Assembly: GCA_963556195.1 (NCBI GenBank)
Contig: OY744519.1
Location: 33,262,887 to 33,326,886, forward strand
DNA from: Sepiola atlantica
Lineage: Eukaryota > Mollusca > Cephalopoda > Sepiida > Sepiolidae
DNA length: 64,000 bases
Direction: 5' to 3'
The position numbers and the translations under genes are program-made. Shown in pieces: positions 44,412-55,044 of this stretch (within the stretch, counting starts at the first letter, position 1; each line of letters starts with the position of its first letter). A model generated the notes under the pieces. That model did no database searches. It was given only the letters and a program-made list of their open reading frames with translations, and was not told the origin of the DNA.

Positions 44412-45498
44412 GAGCACCGGCCAATATCTGATGAGCTCCAAGAACCCAAACCTTATGATGGTATGCCAACATCAAGAAACCAGAGCAAGCAGAACAACCT
44501 CTATCACAAAATTGGCCAAACATTTTGGACAGGACTGTCTTACAAATGAGACAGAAACAGATAACAATCCTGCCACAGAAATAGCTCGCAAAAGCCGGCA
44601 GAAATACACAAAGACCTTCCATTCCAGAAAACTGGAAGAATGGGCCAACCAACAACGTGCTAAGTATTTCTTAGGTGAATTATCCCAGGAATATATAGAT
44701 AAGGAGGGATCTGTAGACTGGCTGAAAAAAAGAATCTCTCCACTATGATCAGGAGAGAATGATAATGGCTGCTCAAGATCAAGGCTTGATGATCAATGCC
44801 TTTAAAAAGATGAGTGGTCTCAGCAACAATAACAAGTGCAGGTTCTGTCACACAGAAGTAGAGAGTGTGAGCCACATGACATCCAGTTGTAAGGTTCTCC
44901 TGGGGGATGGCTATTATACAATGCGACACAACGGAGTGTGTAAATATCTTTACTGGACTATTTGTAAAAAGTTGAGTATCCAGTGTAGCAGCAAGTCCTG
45001 AGAGCATATACCAGAAAGAACAGTTGGAAATAATTTATACACCATCTACTATGACTATGCAATCCCTACAGCTACATATCTAGAAAACGGAGCTGTTAAA
45101 CCTGACATCGTAATATGGGACAAAAGGGAGAAAGTAGCAACCCTAGTTGAAGTTAGTGTCCCTAAGGATGCAGGATTGAACAGAGCAGAAAGGGAAAAGA
45201 TTACGAAATACCAAGGTCTTATGTACGACATGAAAAGAAACTGGAATCTTAGGAAAATCTCCATCATACCAGTAATTATAGAAGCAACAGGACTAATGAA
45301 GAAGAATTTCAAGAACTATCTGGCGAGTATAACCGGTGAACCGAGTGCAAGAGAAATACAAACAATTGCACTTAAAGAGATGGTTAGAATCTTAAAACGA
45401 TCTCTAGGCTGGATTGTTTGAAATAGCCGGTGAATGTCTGGCATCCGGTAGGATGCTCCATCTCCAGCAAAAACAGAAAGATAAGAAAGATAAAATTA

Positions 45499-45516
<18 letters not shown>
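44412..45516 (+). pseudogene. LINE C-terminal region with restriction-like endonuclease
   Basis: The frame beginning in the TA array and ending at 44748 carries [14 protein letters not shown] and [11 protein letters not shown] frameshift near 44745-44760 leads to IMAAQDQGLMINAFKK, CRFCHTEVESVSHMTSSC (a CCHC zinc knuckle) and YLYWTICKKL. A TGA at 44999-45001 interrupts the frame, which then continues to 45421 with VKPDIVIWDKREKVATL and VEVSVPKDAG. The PD followed by E/D fits the restriction-like endonuclease of R2/R4/Dong/NeSL-type LINEs. The 3' UTR ends in A19 at 45498-45516. The 5' end is lost in the TA array. Two lesions make it a pseudogene, though a fairly young one. Confidence 0.88.

Positions 45517-45543
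<27 letters not shown>
45517..45543. repeat. (TA)n after LINE poly(A)
   Basis: The TA array directly follows the LINE tail, and TA also bounds the 5' side, consistent with insertion into a TA array. Confidence 0.9.
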
Positions 45544-45545
<2 letters not shown>

Positions 45546-45546
<1 letters not shown>

Positions 45547-45737
45547 GTAAATTCAAACATGCATACATAAACTAACACGCATATGCATAGAAAGAGTGCA
45601 GAGAATCACAGTGGCGTAATATATTGCATTGTTTCAATATTACGCCACTGGGATCCTGATTAAAAAACAAAACCAAACAAAACGTCCCTCTGCACTTTTT
45701 CTATGCATATACGTGTTAGTTTATGTATGCATGTTTG

Positions 45738-45743
<6 letters not shown>
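45546..45743. repeat. nested foldback element
   Basis: Outer arms 45546-45603 and 45687-45743 share aattcaaacatgcatacata and gcatagaaa in inverse orientation. An inner hairpin pairs cagtggcgtaatat (45609-45622) with its exact complement at 45637-45650. A (CA)n tract follows immediately. Confidence 0.8.

Positions 45744-45790
<47 letters not shown>
45744..45790. repeat. (CA)n-(TA)n microsatellite
   Basis: CA 45744-45779 followed by a short TA run. Confidence 0.9.
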
Positions 45791-46687
45791 GTGTTAATTT
45801 ATTTTTAAATACTATGCAGGCGTGTCGTGCTGCTGTTGGTGTACTCGCGTCTCGATATTGATATAATTAAATACACGATAAAGGTTTTGTTTCGCATTGT
45901 ATCTTAGCCTGATGATACCAAATACTCATTAGTCGGGTAACGAGGTGCATTTACTTGTCAAGGTAGTTTTACATAAGCAGTTTCATGCTTGCATGTATGT
46001 GTGTATGTGTGTTGTATGTATGTATGTACATGTTCAGCTCTACTTGTGATTGAGTACAATTGAATAAATATTGTAAGGTTCACAAGTTCATCCTTTCTGG
46101 TTTGCACTGTTGGGAAATATGGTTGGAGTGTGTGTATGTATATTTATGGATATTTGCGTATATAGTTATATGCATGTGTATATATATATACCTTCCAACT
46201 ATATTGCTTATCTTGTCAAAAAAGAACTGTTTTTTTTTTCACTTCTTCCCCTTCCCCCATCTCCGTCTCTAACGCCTCTCTGTTGGCGTCTTCACTTGCC
46301 TTTCTTTTTCACATGGCCAAACAAATCCCAAATACGATGAGCCAGTACATGTAGATATTTAGACGACCCCTGCAGATTATGTTCGAATGAGAAGCTTAAA
46401 ATTTTAATTTTTAAAGATCCCCAAAACTTATTAAATCGTACAAGCGAAATAGCAATTAATTGTAGACATAGAATAAACTTCGCTTTAGGATAATTATATA
46501 CATAACAAATAAATAAATAAAATAAATAAAGAAAAAACTAATCTAAATCAACATCTAAAGCAGCAACGAATAACAATCACAATACAGTCACCTGTTAATT
46601 TAACACACTTACAAAAAAATGCGCTACACCCAAACAAAATAAAAGAAAAGGGTATCAAGTACATGTCGACGAGGTCTTTAAATTTTT
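45791..46687. other. unclassified sequence
   Basis: GT/TA-rich at 45990-46190. No supported gene. Confidence 0.4.
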
Positions 46688-47462
46688 TTTTTTTTAACAT
46701 AGTTCACCCCAAACAAGGCAGGCCGCCACTGTAGACGTAAGGGGCTACTGAGAAAAAGAAAAGGGGAGAAGGTAGGGGGCGGTCAACCTAGATTGGGATC
46801 TGCGCAGCGAGGTGTCTGTTTACATTAGTTTTAAATTTATGCATGTCTGTACTGTTGGGGAAACAGGGGGCAGGGAGGGAGTTCCAGAGGCCAGCAGTAC
46901 GAGGAAAGAAGCTATTTGAGTAGAAGGCTCTCCGACATCTGGGGACCTCCACAGTGAATGAATGAGATTTAGTTGATTGTCGAGTTAGTCTAGTGAATAT
47001 ACGTCGAGAGGGCACCAGAGTAGCCAATTCATCGGAGCATAATCCATTGAAGTATTTGTAAAACAAGCACAAGGATGCTACATTGCAGCGATGGGACAGA
47101 GGCTGGAGCTTGGTTGACAGTGAGGGACCTATTAGGTTGGCGATTCTTTTTTGGATCTTGTCAAGGAGGGAGAGACTAGTAGATGATCCACCAGCCCAGA
47201 TGGGACAACAATACTCCATGCATGGGTGGATGGTGGCTTTGTAAAGATACAGGATAATGTCAGGTGTGAGGAGTTTACTAGCACGGTAGAGGGAGCCAAC
47301 CTTCTTTGCGGCAGCCTTGGCAATGTCTTCAATGTATTTGTTCCAATTCATATTACCTGTGAATGTTAGGCCGAGGAGTTTGAATGATGAACTCTCAGGT
47401 AGGGTGTTATTTTTGTTTGAGAGAAGTTCGGCCATTAACCCGTGAGATAAAAGTAACAATGA
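46688..47462 (-). pseudogene. LINE (family A) ORF2 C-terminus, 223 codons open
   Basis: The cleanest coding remnant in the window. The uninterrupted minus-strand frame 47459-46788 includes SFKLLGLTFTGNMNWNKYI, EDIAKAAAKKVGSLYRA, SKLLTPDIILYLYKA, HPCMEYCCPIW, KIQKRIANLIGPSLSTK, CNVASLCLFYKYFNG and FFPRTAGLWNSLP. This is the thumb/C-terminal part of a Jockey/CR1/L2-group reverse transcriptase. The catalytic YADD region lies upstream and is absent, so the element is 5'-truncated at about 47460. The 3' UTR contains the gccccttacg ... cttgtttgggg block and ends in an A12 tail (46681-46692 on this strand as T). It may be the youngest copy of the family here. Confidence 0.92.
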
Positions 47463-47547
47463 ACCTGATTGGTTAGTTAGCTAGACTAAACACCACGTAG
47501 ATATATAAAAACAAGCAGTTAAACACTATTTGAATACATATATTTTC

Positions 47548-47551
<4 letters not shown>

Positions 47552-47617
<66 letters not shown>
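47552..47617. repeat. (TA)n microsatellite
   Basis: 33 TA units. Confidence 0.95.
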
Positions 47618-47618
<1 letters not shown>

Positions 47619-48309
47619 TCCATTCTGACGGACAACAGGTATTACTACTACTTCTAGTATCTCTCTGCTTGACAAGGCTATGTTCTTAGCGAAATGATTG
47701 CAAAACGAAAATACAAATACTTTATTATAATTTTTATTATTATATTCTGTATCCTCTGTGTTTTAGGCGTATGCCTTTATTTTATGTTAAATTTCTTAAA
47801 AGATGTTTTGAAAGAATAGAGTCCATGCGACTGCTACCAGAAAAAGTATATGACAAACGCAGTGTGAGGATTTGTAAAGGCCATGCAAAGGTTTTTAAGG
47901 AGAAGCTAGACAGAGAATAAGATCTCGTTCAAAATTCCGCACATGCATAGAACCTGTTTTCTTAACTTCCGGAAAGGAGGGCGCACATTCTCTAACGTTG
48001 GGTAGAATAAGTCAGCGGGAGATAACTCGGATATCAGTCCAAGGGAGATAATTGAGATAATTCTGACCTTACATAGTCAATATGTACCCACACTTCTAAC
48101 AAATGCACAGAGGCTCATTTTATACCTGTGCATGTGATAATTGTGTGCCCTCGTGGGGAGGGGGATAAAAAAATGTAATGGCGTAATTAGCACATGGTTA
48201 GTTCTACGAGAGGGGTTACCCCGGGGGGGGGGGGAAGGGAGAGGCTATCCTTTCAAGCAGAACTTTCCCAGTCGTTTCCCAAATAAATAAATAATTCATA
48301 TCTGCCCCC
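47618..48309. other. unclassified sequence
   Basis: G tract at 48222-48232. No gene. Confidence 0.4.
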
Positions 48310-48805
48310 ACCCTCTTTATGGACTTAGACACAAGGTCAGTTTATAGTGGGAATCCAGCTCCCCATTAAAGGGACAGTCTGGTTTGGCTATAAAAATAAC
48401 CTGGTTGGAGAGTACACCTTGCAGTAAGGTGAGACACGAAGTCAGTTTAATGTGTGGTGGGGAATCCAGCCCCCCCCCCCCTCCTCGAGGTCGAACTCTG
48501 GAAGGGTACAAAAAGTAGACGAGATTAGAGGATGATCCCCGAGGACCGAACCGAACTCATTCAGACGAAAGGGTGCCAGACCTTAGAATTCAAATGTGTT
48601 TACCAAGGTTTACCAAAGCTGGTATGAAAAAAGGCCTCTACCCAATTTAGTCCTGTCTCGGATGAGGGCGTTTCAGGCGACAAGAACCAACTCTCTTAAA
48701 GGCAATAAACCCTTCGTCGTCTCCAAAAGGAGGGGGGTAATGCCTGTGAGGATTGCCTCCTGGGACAGATCAGATATTATATGTTGATCCTTGCCTGAAG
48801 GCCAG
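48310..48805 (-). mobile_element. decayed U2-headed SINE
   Basis: On the minus strand it starts ggccttcaggcaaggatcaa, catataatatctgatctg (48768-48804; a degraded U2 nt 12-45). The body segment with ggcattacccccctcc (48725-48745) follows, then the tail region acttcgtgtctcacctt, present twice (about 48320-48345 and 48425-48450). Internal rearrangement and a C12 tract at 48469-48480 are evident. Confidence 0.65.
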
Positions 48806-49735
48806 TTAAAGGGCTTTTCTCAAAGAAAGAAAAAACAGAAAGAAAGAAAAAAAGAAAGGAAAAACTGCGAGACGTTTAGCATCTGTTGTGTCTGTGTGTT
48901 CGCGAATGGTAACCGAGCACGTGTGCATCGCTTGTGTCTATGTATGTCATTGAAAAAGAAAGAAACAACATTTCAAGTGCGTTTGAATTAAAAATAAAAG
49001 GAAAAGATTAAAAAAAAAAAAAATCCAGAAGAAAAAAAAAAATTAATGTCTGCAATTTTGTAAATGAAAGAGTTAGAGAGAGAGGAAGGGGGTAATATGG
49101 TTAATAGAAAAACGAACTAGAAATAGTGGGGGTCATCTCGACCCCAGATACGATGTGCAGTGCGTGCGTGTGCGTGTGTAGGGAGAGGGAGGGTAGGAGG
49201 GCGAACCGTTGTCTGTTGTGTTCATGTTATTTACACAGATGATTCCAGTGCAAATGCATCGATCCCAGTTCGCGTGCACGCGAGACGAGACAGACGCCCG
49301 CTTCACGTTTGTTATCAATGAAGATGTTGGTGCACGTCTGTAACCGAAGCTATGCTCCATTTTCAACTATATTACGTCATATGTTATTATAATAAGATTT
49401 GGTGTTTATATGTCTATAACCAAAACTCGAATTAAGATGTAAACACGAACATGGCCGTTAAACAACACCTGTTATCTTATTAGACTGGATATTTTGGTGA
49501 CTGTCTTTAACAAAAATTACGTCACTTTAAAAAAAAAAACGTAATTTTCTTAAAATACATTTTGGTAATTTTCGCTTGTGTTTCTGGTATGCTCTATGTC
49601 TAGTTTCTGTTTGTGTATCTGGCGAAGTCTAGAATATTATTTAGGAGAGTCTTAGTTAGGGGGGGGGGGGTAAAAGTTGTTGGGAGTAAATATCACTGGA
49701 AGAAAGTTCAATTCTCGCATGCAGTAACAATTATG
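48806..49735. other. unclassified sequence
   Basis: A-rich tracts at 49007-49042 and a G10 tract at about 49660. No gene. Confidence 0.4.
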
Positions 49736-49739
49736 TAGA

Positions 49740-50250
49740 TAAGTGCAAAATAGAAACAGGGCAACAGCTTTTGTGAGAAGGAACACAACAACAATCGTTT
49801 ATAAGTTTAAAACAGTTCTGCTTGTGAGAAAAAATGGGGGCATATATATACAACAAATGGTGAGTTCAAAGTTCAGAAAGGAGGAAGTTAATTTAGGTTT
49901 GCGAAAACGTGCTTTGCGAACTTATCTTGTGGGAGTCCTGGTAACAGGTTGCACGTGCACCCGCCTCAATTTTGGCTCTTGTCGAGATGTAGTCACTTCA
50001 GTCCAAGACGGTTGGTAACAGGAAGGAGTGGGGGCTCTCTGCGACTGCCGTCGTGGGCTTTGTCACAGAAGCATCCAGCCGCGGCCCTACCAGGTTCAAA
50101 AGGTGGGGGCGAAAAGAGGCCGGGTCACAGCGTGCAAACGTTTTTATGGGCTGACTCACGTGACCCCTAAGGGAGTAGGGGTACGGATGCCTGACAGCCA
50201 ATCCGTGAGATCCTTAACGGACAATGCTGCAGCCAGTCAGTGAGGGGGGG
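49740..50250. repeat. diverged repeat related to the 10.9-13.3 kb mosaic
   Basis: cagggcaacagctttt and gaaggaacacaac resemble 11905-11945, and ctcacgtgacccctaaggga (50155-50174) resembles 13291-13310. Includes a minus-strand E-box (50156-50163) followed by a TATA-like ccataaaa (50141-50148). Class unknown; LTR-like is one possibility. Confidence 0.45.
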
Positions 50251-50854
50251 GGCGTTAATAAATTCCAATACAGTCTGTCGTATCAAATTGTGTGAATTTA
50301 CTATTATTTATGTTTTGTTGGGTATGTTATTAAACCAGATGATAGTAGATTGCGTCTTTACCCAAAGTAGTAGGTCTGTATTATTTATAATTTCTTCGTT
50401 AGGTCTTCTTAATATATGTTTTATAGATATTCCTATTTTGCTAATGGCAGGGTTTAGCAGTCTGCACGAGAACCGGCTGCTGTTATTTTATTTATTTATT
50501 TTTTTTTTTGTTGAGAGAATCGAACTTTTATACAGAGCCTCTGGATTGTCTGGTCTGCATGAAGTCCTCCTCGTTGATCGTAACTATTCGTTATATCTGC
50601 AAGATCGTCAGTTTTTACCTTCGACACCCAGAGCAGCAAGGCCCACGGTTGCATACGAAGTCGGGGAAGGTTTGGCTCAGAACACACAAAAGAATGGCAG
50701 TTGCACATATGCAGAAGAAACATTGTTATCCTCACTCCACAGATATGCGATTCTGTGTCCAACACGTATTTGCTTGCTACACGCAGAGGCAGAGACGACA
50801 AGAGGACGACGGATTCTGATGTTGATTTTCCCCAGATCCTTGTTAGCCAGGTAG
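50240..50854 (+). CDS. unrecognised 204-codon open frame
   Basis: The ATG at 50240 opens a 204-residue frame. The first half is hydrophobic (LLGMLLNQMIVDC, IISSLGLLNICFIDIPILL, LLLFYLFIFFF) and could be read as two or three membrane segments. The second half is mixed and ends MLIFPRSLLAR. It matches no family I know, and overlapping frames on both strands are also open at 50500-50860. The length is more than expected by chance in DNA of this composition, but no splice or promoter context supports it. Transposon coding debris or chance are both possible. Confidence 0.15.
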   Translation: MRGGALINSNTVCRIKLCEFTIIYVLLGMLLNQMIVDCVFTQSSRSVLFIISSLGLLNICFIDIPILLMAGFSSLHENRLLLFYLFIFFFVERIELLYRASGLSGLHEVLLVDRNYSLYLQDRQFLPSTPRAARPTVAYEVGEGLAQNTQKNGSCTYAEETLLSSLHRYAILCPTRICLLHAEAETTRGRRILMLIFPRSLLAR

Positions 50855-52481
50855 TTCTGACACATTGTGAGCGAAGGTTGGATTTTAGAGCGGGGCGTTG
50901 CTGTTGCTCTTCTTTGTGGTTCCTAAATGTTCCGATTATTTTCTATTTTTAGCTTTGTGGCTAGGACTTTGGTTTCATCGTTAATGTTGATGTAGGTATT
51001 GGTGTGTGCTAAGTGATATATTTTCTATAGATAATTGTTTATATTTGTCTTTACTAATTTCATACAAGTTTTTAGTCTTGACTTTACTGAAAGCTGCATT
51101 AGAGCATCTGAATTTTGTTATGTCTGTGGCTACATTATCGCGGGACTGCTTCCCTGCCGTCTACTGTGACGGGGTGAACGAACGTAACATGCATATAAAT
51201 AAAGAATTTCTAAAGAAGAATATTAAGCGATTGGTTTAGCTTAACAGAGCAATCGTAGAAGGGAAAGAAAGTTGAGAATACGGTGTGCAAAAGAAGAGAA
51301 AAGAAAAAAAGACTTAATATAGGGGAAAGCAGACGACAGTTGAGACTGGAAGAAGCAGACGATAATGCAGTTTTAAGCGCGAAATTGGGACAGAGGAGAA
51401 AAGTTTTTTTTAAATGTGATGCTGTGAAGAAAAAGGCGGAGAAAAAAAGAGATGATTGAGTTAAGAAACAAGATATAGTGTCCTGTCGGATGAAAAGTAT
51501 GGATTATTTATTTGAAGAGAATGTGGTTGAGTTGAAAGAGATAAGTGCATGTTGAATTTTTGGCCAACATAAAAAATACGTCTTAAACATACATCAAAAG
51601 AAGAACATTTTGTTTCCCATATTCTTATTATCAGTCCTGTTGTGTTTTAGCATTAAATTGCTTATTGTAACCTTATTTATGTGTTTGTCTTTGTTTCGCC
51701 ACTTATTTTATCTTATGTGTTCTACTGTAGACACCATTATAGAATTCAGGAAACATACTCCGAACCCAAACAAATTCCAGCAAAAATATAAATGTTAATT
51801 TGTGTCCGGTATTACAAGATAGCAATCTTCATATCCAATGTCAACAAATACTTGTCGAGCCGTCCTCTTAAGTAACACAACTTTGTCCACTGTCCTCAAG
51901 TGGCTTTTAATCTTGTTAAGTCATGACTGATTCGTATAAATAACATAAATAAAAGCAAACTAGTAACTAACTCCAAAGAACATGATACAAATGGTAATAT
52001 AAGGTTCAGGGTTGGTAGCAGGAATCCCTATTCATGGCAGAGTAACGTCGGGGAAAAATTCTAGTATTTAGTAAAGGTAGCAAAAATATGCTAGCCATTA
52101 TAATGGAGAGTTGGTATCTGTCTGTCTGTAACTGTATATGTAAAAAAATAATTGAGCTGTTAACGTTTGATTAACTATGAGTGTACACCTTCTGTCTAAA
52201 ATGACGGGAAAAAAGTATACTTCCCCAGTGTTCGCACTAATATTCGCACTAATATTTATATGAAATAACATCTCAATGAGTGAAGTTAAAAAAAGAAACA
52301 AGATTGAAAGAAAGCGTCTGAAACTGAAAAGTTTAATAAAAGAAAGAAAAAAACGTATCAATCGGATTCGAAAGAAGAACGAAAAACAGAAAGGGTAGGA
52401 TTTCTTTCTGAATTAATTTCAGACGACGGGGGTTGGCTGACTTGCTATTTGCTTTCTCTTTTGAAATGTCTTTTAATCGCA

Positions 52482-52484
<3 letters not shown>
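50855..52484. other. unclassified sequence
   Basis: Contains a short minus-strand repeat (ctcaagtggcttttaatctt at about 51895) shared with 7.3, 26.95 and 57.9 kb. No supported gene. Confidence 0.35.

Positions 52485-52546
<62 letters not shown>
52485..52546. repeat. (TA)n microsatellite
   Basis: 31 TA units. Confidence 0.95.
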
Positions 52547-52548
<2 letters not shown>

Positions 52549-52791
52549 GTGAGTGCTTATATTCTAATTATCAAAAGAAAATTCAGTCTTTAATCATTTA
52601 TTTTTATTTTTTATGGCAGAATTGCTTTTAATCTTACAATTGTTTCTCAGCGAATAAAACGCAGCCATTAATCTTATTTCCTCGCCGTTCGTCAGAGACC
52701 TAAATGAAAGGCAAATATAAAGTGTCATATCCAGTACAGAGTTCGTGGAGAAGAAAACAAAACAAAATCCCCCAAACAAACAAGCCAACAG

Positions 52792-52893
<102 letters not shown>

Positions 52894-52920
52894 AACGGGA
52901 ATAAAATGATCCGACGTAAT

Positions 52921-53460
52921 GGAAAATGAAAAAGGAAAGCCAAAAACTATATTATTTATGTATTCATCAACGTTTCGTCTTTATTGTAGACTTCCTCAGG
53001 ATGAAGAAAAATGCAAAAAATCATACAGTTATGAATTTTGATTAGCCTGAAAGTGTCTGAGTCCTAGCATGTCTGTGGATGAGAAAAAGCAAAAAATCAG
53101 CAGCAGTCTGTACAGTTCACGAGGAAAAAAGAGTAAATGGGCTGACAGCTTGGAGTTATTGGTCCCTATATCTATTATTAGTTTAGGGAGTCTGTCTGGC
53201 CGATAGTGAATGTGGGGCGGTGGTCGGAAAACTGAATTTATTGTTATGCTTCGAATTTAAAAGGAAAGAAGAAAGAAAAAGAAAAACAATTATAACATGC
53301 TTTTCTCCCACGTTGCACAACACGACCACTCATTCAATTTTAAACAGGCTAAAATCATTCAATTCATATCAAATAAATCTCGACGCAGACTCTACAACCA
53401 AGACAAAACGTTGATGAATACATAAATAATATAGTTTTTAGCTTTTCTTTTTCATTTTCC
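52921..53460. mobile_element. 540-bp element with inverted ends carrying hammerhead-like motifs
   Basis: Left end 52921-52978 (ggaaaatgaaaaaggaaagc then tattcatcaacg) is the reverse complement of 53402-53460, with a few changes. The left end reads outward on the minus strand as a minimal hammerhead. The right end keeps only a damaged version (gacaaaacgttgatgaa; G12 lost in a CpG). No ORF. A (TA)n array borders the left side and atatatata follows the right. Confidence 0.75.
52963..53005 (-). ncRNA. minimal hammerhead-like motif (GUU site)
   Basis: On the minus strand, stem I ttcatc (53005-53000) pairs with gatgaa (52968-52963). CUGAGGA (N7=G, allowed) is 52999-52993. One extra A precedes stem II gtct/agac (4 bp, 7-base loop). 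GAAAC is followed at once by GUU, so stem III is reduced to the self-complementary acgt. The extra A at the stem II junction is non-canonical. The same ctgaagaa ... ccgaaacgttg pattern is in the tRNA-SINEs at 3.0-3.5 and 26.4 kb. Confidence 0.5.
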
Positions 53461-53532
53461 ATATATATAGCTCAATGTACTTGTTAACAGAGCAAGAATA
53501 CATTTAAAGGAAATAAGCTAAACACACATTAG

Positions 53533-53592
53533 GGCTGTCCGCATTACAAATTATTTCGACCTAGATGGGTCTCATCAGACGCGTGCTCAGCC
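53533..53592 (-). ncRNA. type I hammerhead ribozyme motif, canonical core
   Basis: On the minus strand, outer stem I ggctg (53592-53588) pairs with cagcc (53537-53533). An asymmetric internal loop follows, then inner stem I cgcgt (53583-53579) with atgcg (53544-53540; one G-U). CUGAUGA is 53578-53572. Stem II gacc/ggtc has canonical G10.1-C11.1 and a 6-base loop. GAAA is 53557-53554, stem III is short (uaauuug), and the cleavage triplet GUA is 53547-53545. An internal loop in stem I is what natural hammerheads use for loop-loop contacts. A 91-bp (TA)n array begins just upstream of stem I. Confidence 0.85.
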
Positions 53593-53594
53593 AC

Positions 53595-53596
<2 letters not shown>

Positions 53597-53687
<91 letters not shown>
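53597..53687. repeat. (TA)n microsatellite
   Basis: 45 TA units abutting the hammerhead at 53.53-53.59 kb. Confidence 0.95.
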
Positions 53688-53688
<1 letters not shown>

Positions 53689-53995
53689 AGAGAGATGTGT
53701 GAAATATGTTTTAATATTCTCTGGCATCCATTTTGGTAGATTCTCTGCACAGACGGAGTTTTCCTTTAGTGTTTATTATTTTTGACAAAGGGAAGTTTCT
53801 TTTTCCCGAAATATTAAATAAATGATTTTTAATAATCATCTGGACAACACACAAACAGTTAACACCACACTTGCTGTTAGGTAAGATTTTAAGAACAAAT
53901 AAATAGTAAGTCCCATTTCAATTTATTATTTTTGTTCCTTCCAGCTTACAACCTACCCGGCACTTTGCATTACCCTCAGCCTTTTTAAAACATAC

Positions 53996-53998
<3 letters not shown>

Positions 53999-54039
<41 letters not shown>
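53999..54039. repeat. (TA)n microsatellite
   Basis: 20 TA units. Confidence 0.9.
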
Positions 54040-54044
<5 letters not shown>

Positions 54045-54188
54045 CGAATTGTTTTCTTTCAATGAGACGCTGAAGATTTTAGACGATTTCTAAGGCCTTT
54101 ATCTAAACAGTAAAGGCTATCTGTGGCAATAAAGTCACCGGATATATATCTCCGGAAAATGTAATGTACAGTTTTTAAATAAATAATT

Positions 54189-54190
<2 letters not shown>

Positions 54191-54259
<69 letters not shown>
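54191..54259. repeat. (TA)n microsatellite
   Basis: 34 TA units touching the left arm of the palindrome that follows. Confidence 0.95.
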
Positions 54260-54260
<1 letters not shown>

Positions 54261-54261
<1 letters not shown>

Positions 54262-54530
54262 TAATTTTATTTACACAGACATGTACAAAATTTGCGACAC
54301 TGGCATGTCGATGTTATCGATCAACAGTTACTGTAAACTGAGATCTCATCAGGCAGAGTTAGAATCCGATCTTAACCTCAGATCATATTTGGAGAGAACC
54401 AAATATGATCTGAGGTTAAGATCGGATTCTAACTCTGCCTGATGAGATCTCAGTTTATAGTAACTGTTGATCGATAACATCGACATGCCAGTGTCACAGA
54501 TTTTGTACATGTCTGTGTAAATAAAATTAT
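54261..54530. repeat. 270-bp near-perfect palindrome
   Basis: Left arm 54261-54392 and right arm 54399-54530 are reverse complements, with about three mismatches in 132 and a 6-base spacer (agagaa). Each arm contains ctgatgagatctcagttta on its outward strand, extended to a stem gatc ... gatc followed by gataac, a damaged hammerhead-like layout. As RNA it would be one long duplex. Confidence 0.93.
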
Positions 54531-54630
54531 CATATATAAAGCTCTATTTTGATATTGAGCACTTTTTATAAACCCGGTTAAAATTCTCTGGATTACCACC
54601 CTGTGGATATTTTTCACCTGGATTATTACC

Positions 54631-54632
<2 letters not shown>

Positions 54633-54692
<60 letters not shown>
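54633..54692. repeat. (TA)n microsatellite
   Basis: 30 TA units. Confidence 0.95.
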
Positions 54693-54695
<3 letters not shown>

Positions 54696-54920
54696 TGTTC
54701 TTTATTACAGAGTACAACTAAATAGTCATTCACATAGTGAATGGGGTGGCTAATTTGCAGATTAATTTGAAAATAATTAATTTTTAATACACGATTTCCG
54801 AGCATTATTGATTTCTGATTCTTATATTTTATTTTAATAACACACCCAACATAATTAAGCTTAACGTAATTTAATTAAAAAATAATTTGCAATCTTCATT
54901 TAACAAAACTAGCAAAATAT

Positions 54921-54950
54921 GCCGCCGCCACCACCACCACCACCACCACC

Positions 54951-55044
<94 letters not shown>
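54921..55044. repeat. (CCA)n-(TCA)n trinucleotide repeat
   Basis: CCG/CCA units to about 54966, then about 26 TCA units. It gives Met or Val runs on the minus strand, with no gene context. Confidence 0.95.

Noticed and set aside
45905..45950. CUGAUGA with tacc/ggta stem
   Set aside because: acgagg replaces the required GAAA and no stem I is seen.
52640..52700. Minus-strand CUGACGA ... GAAA
   Set aside because: Stem II not formed and stem I strands not complementary.
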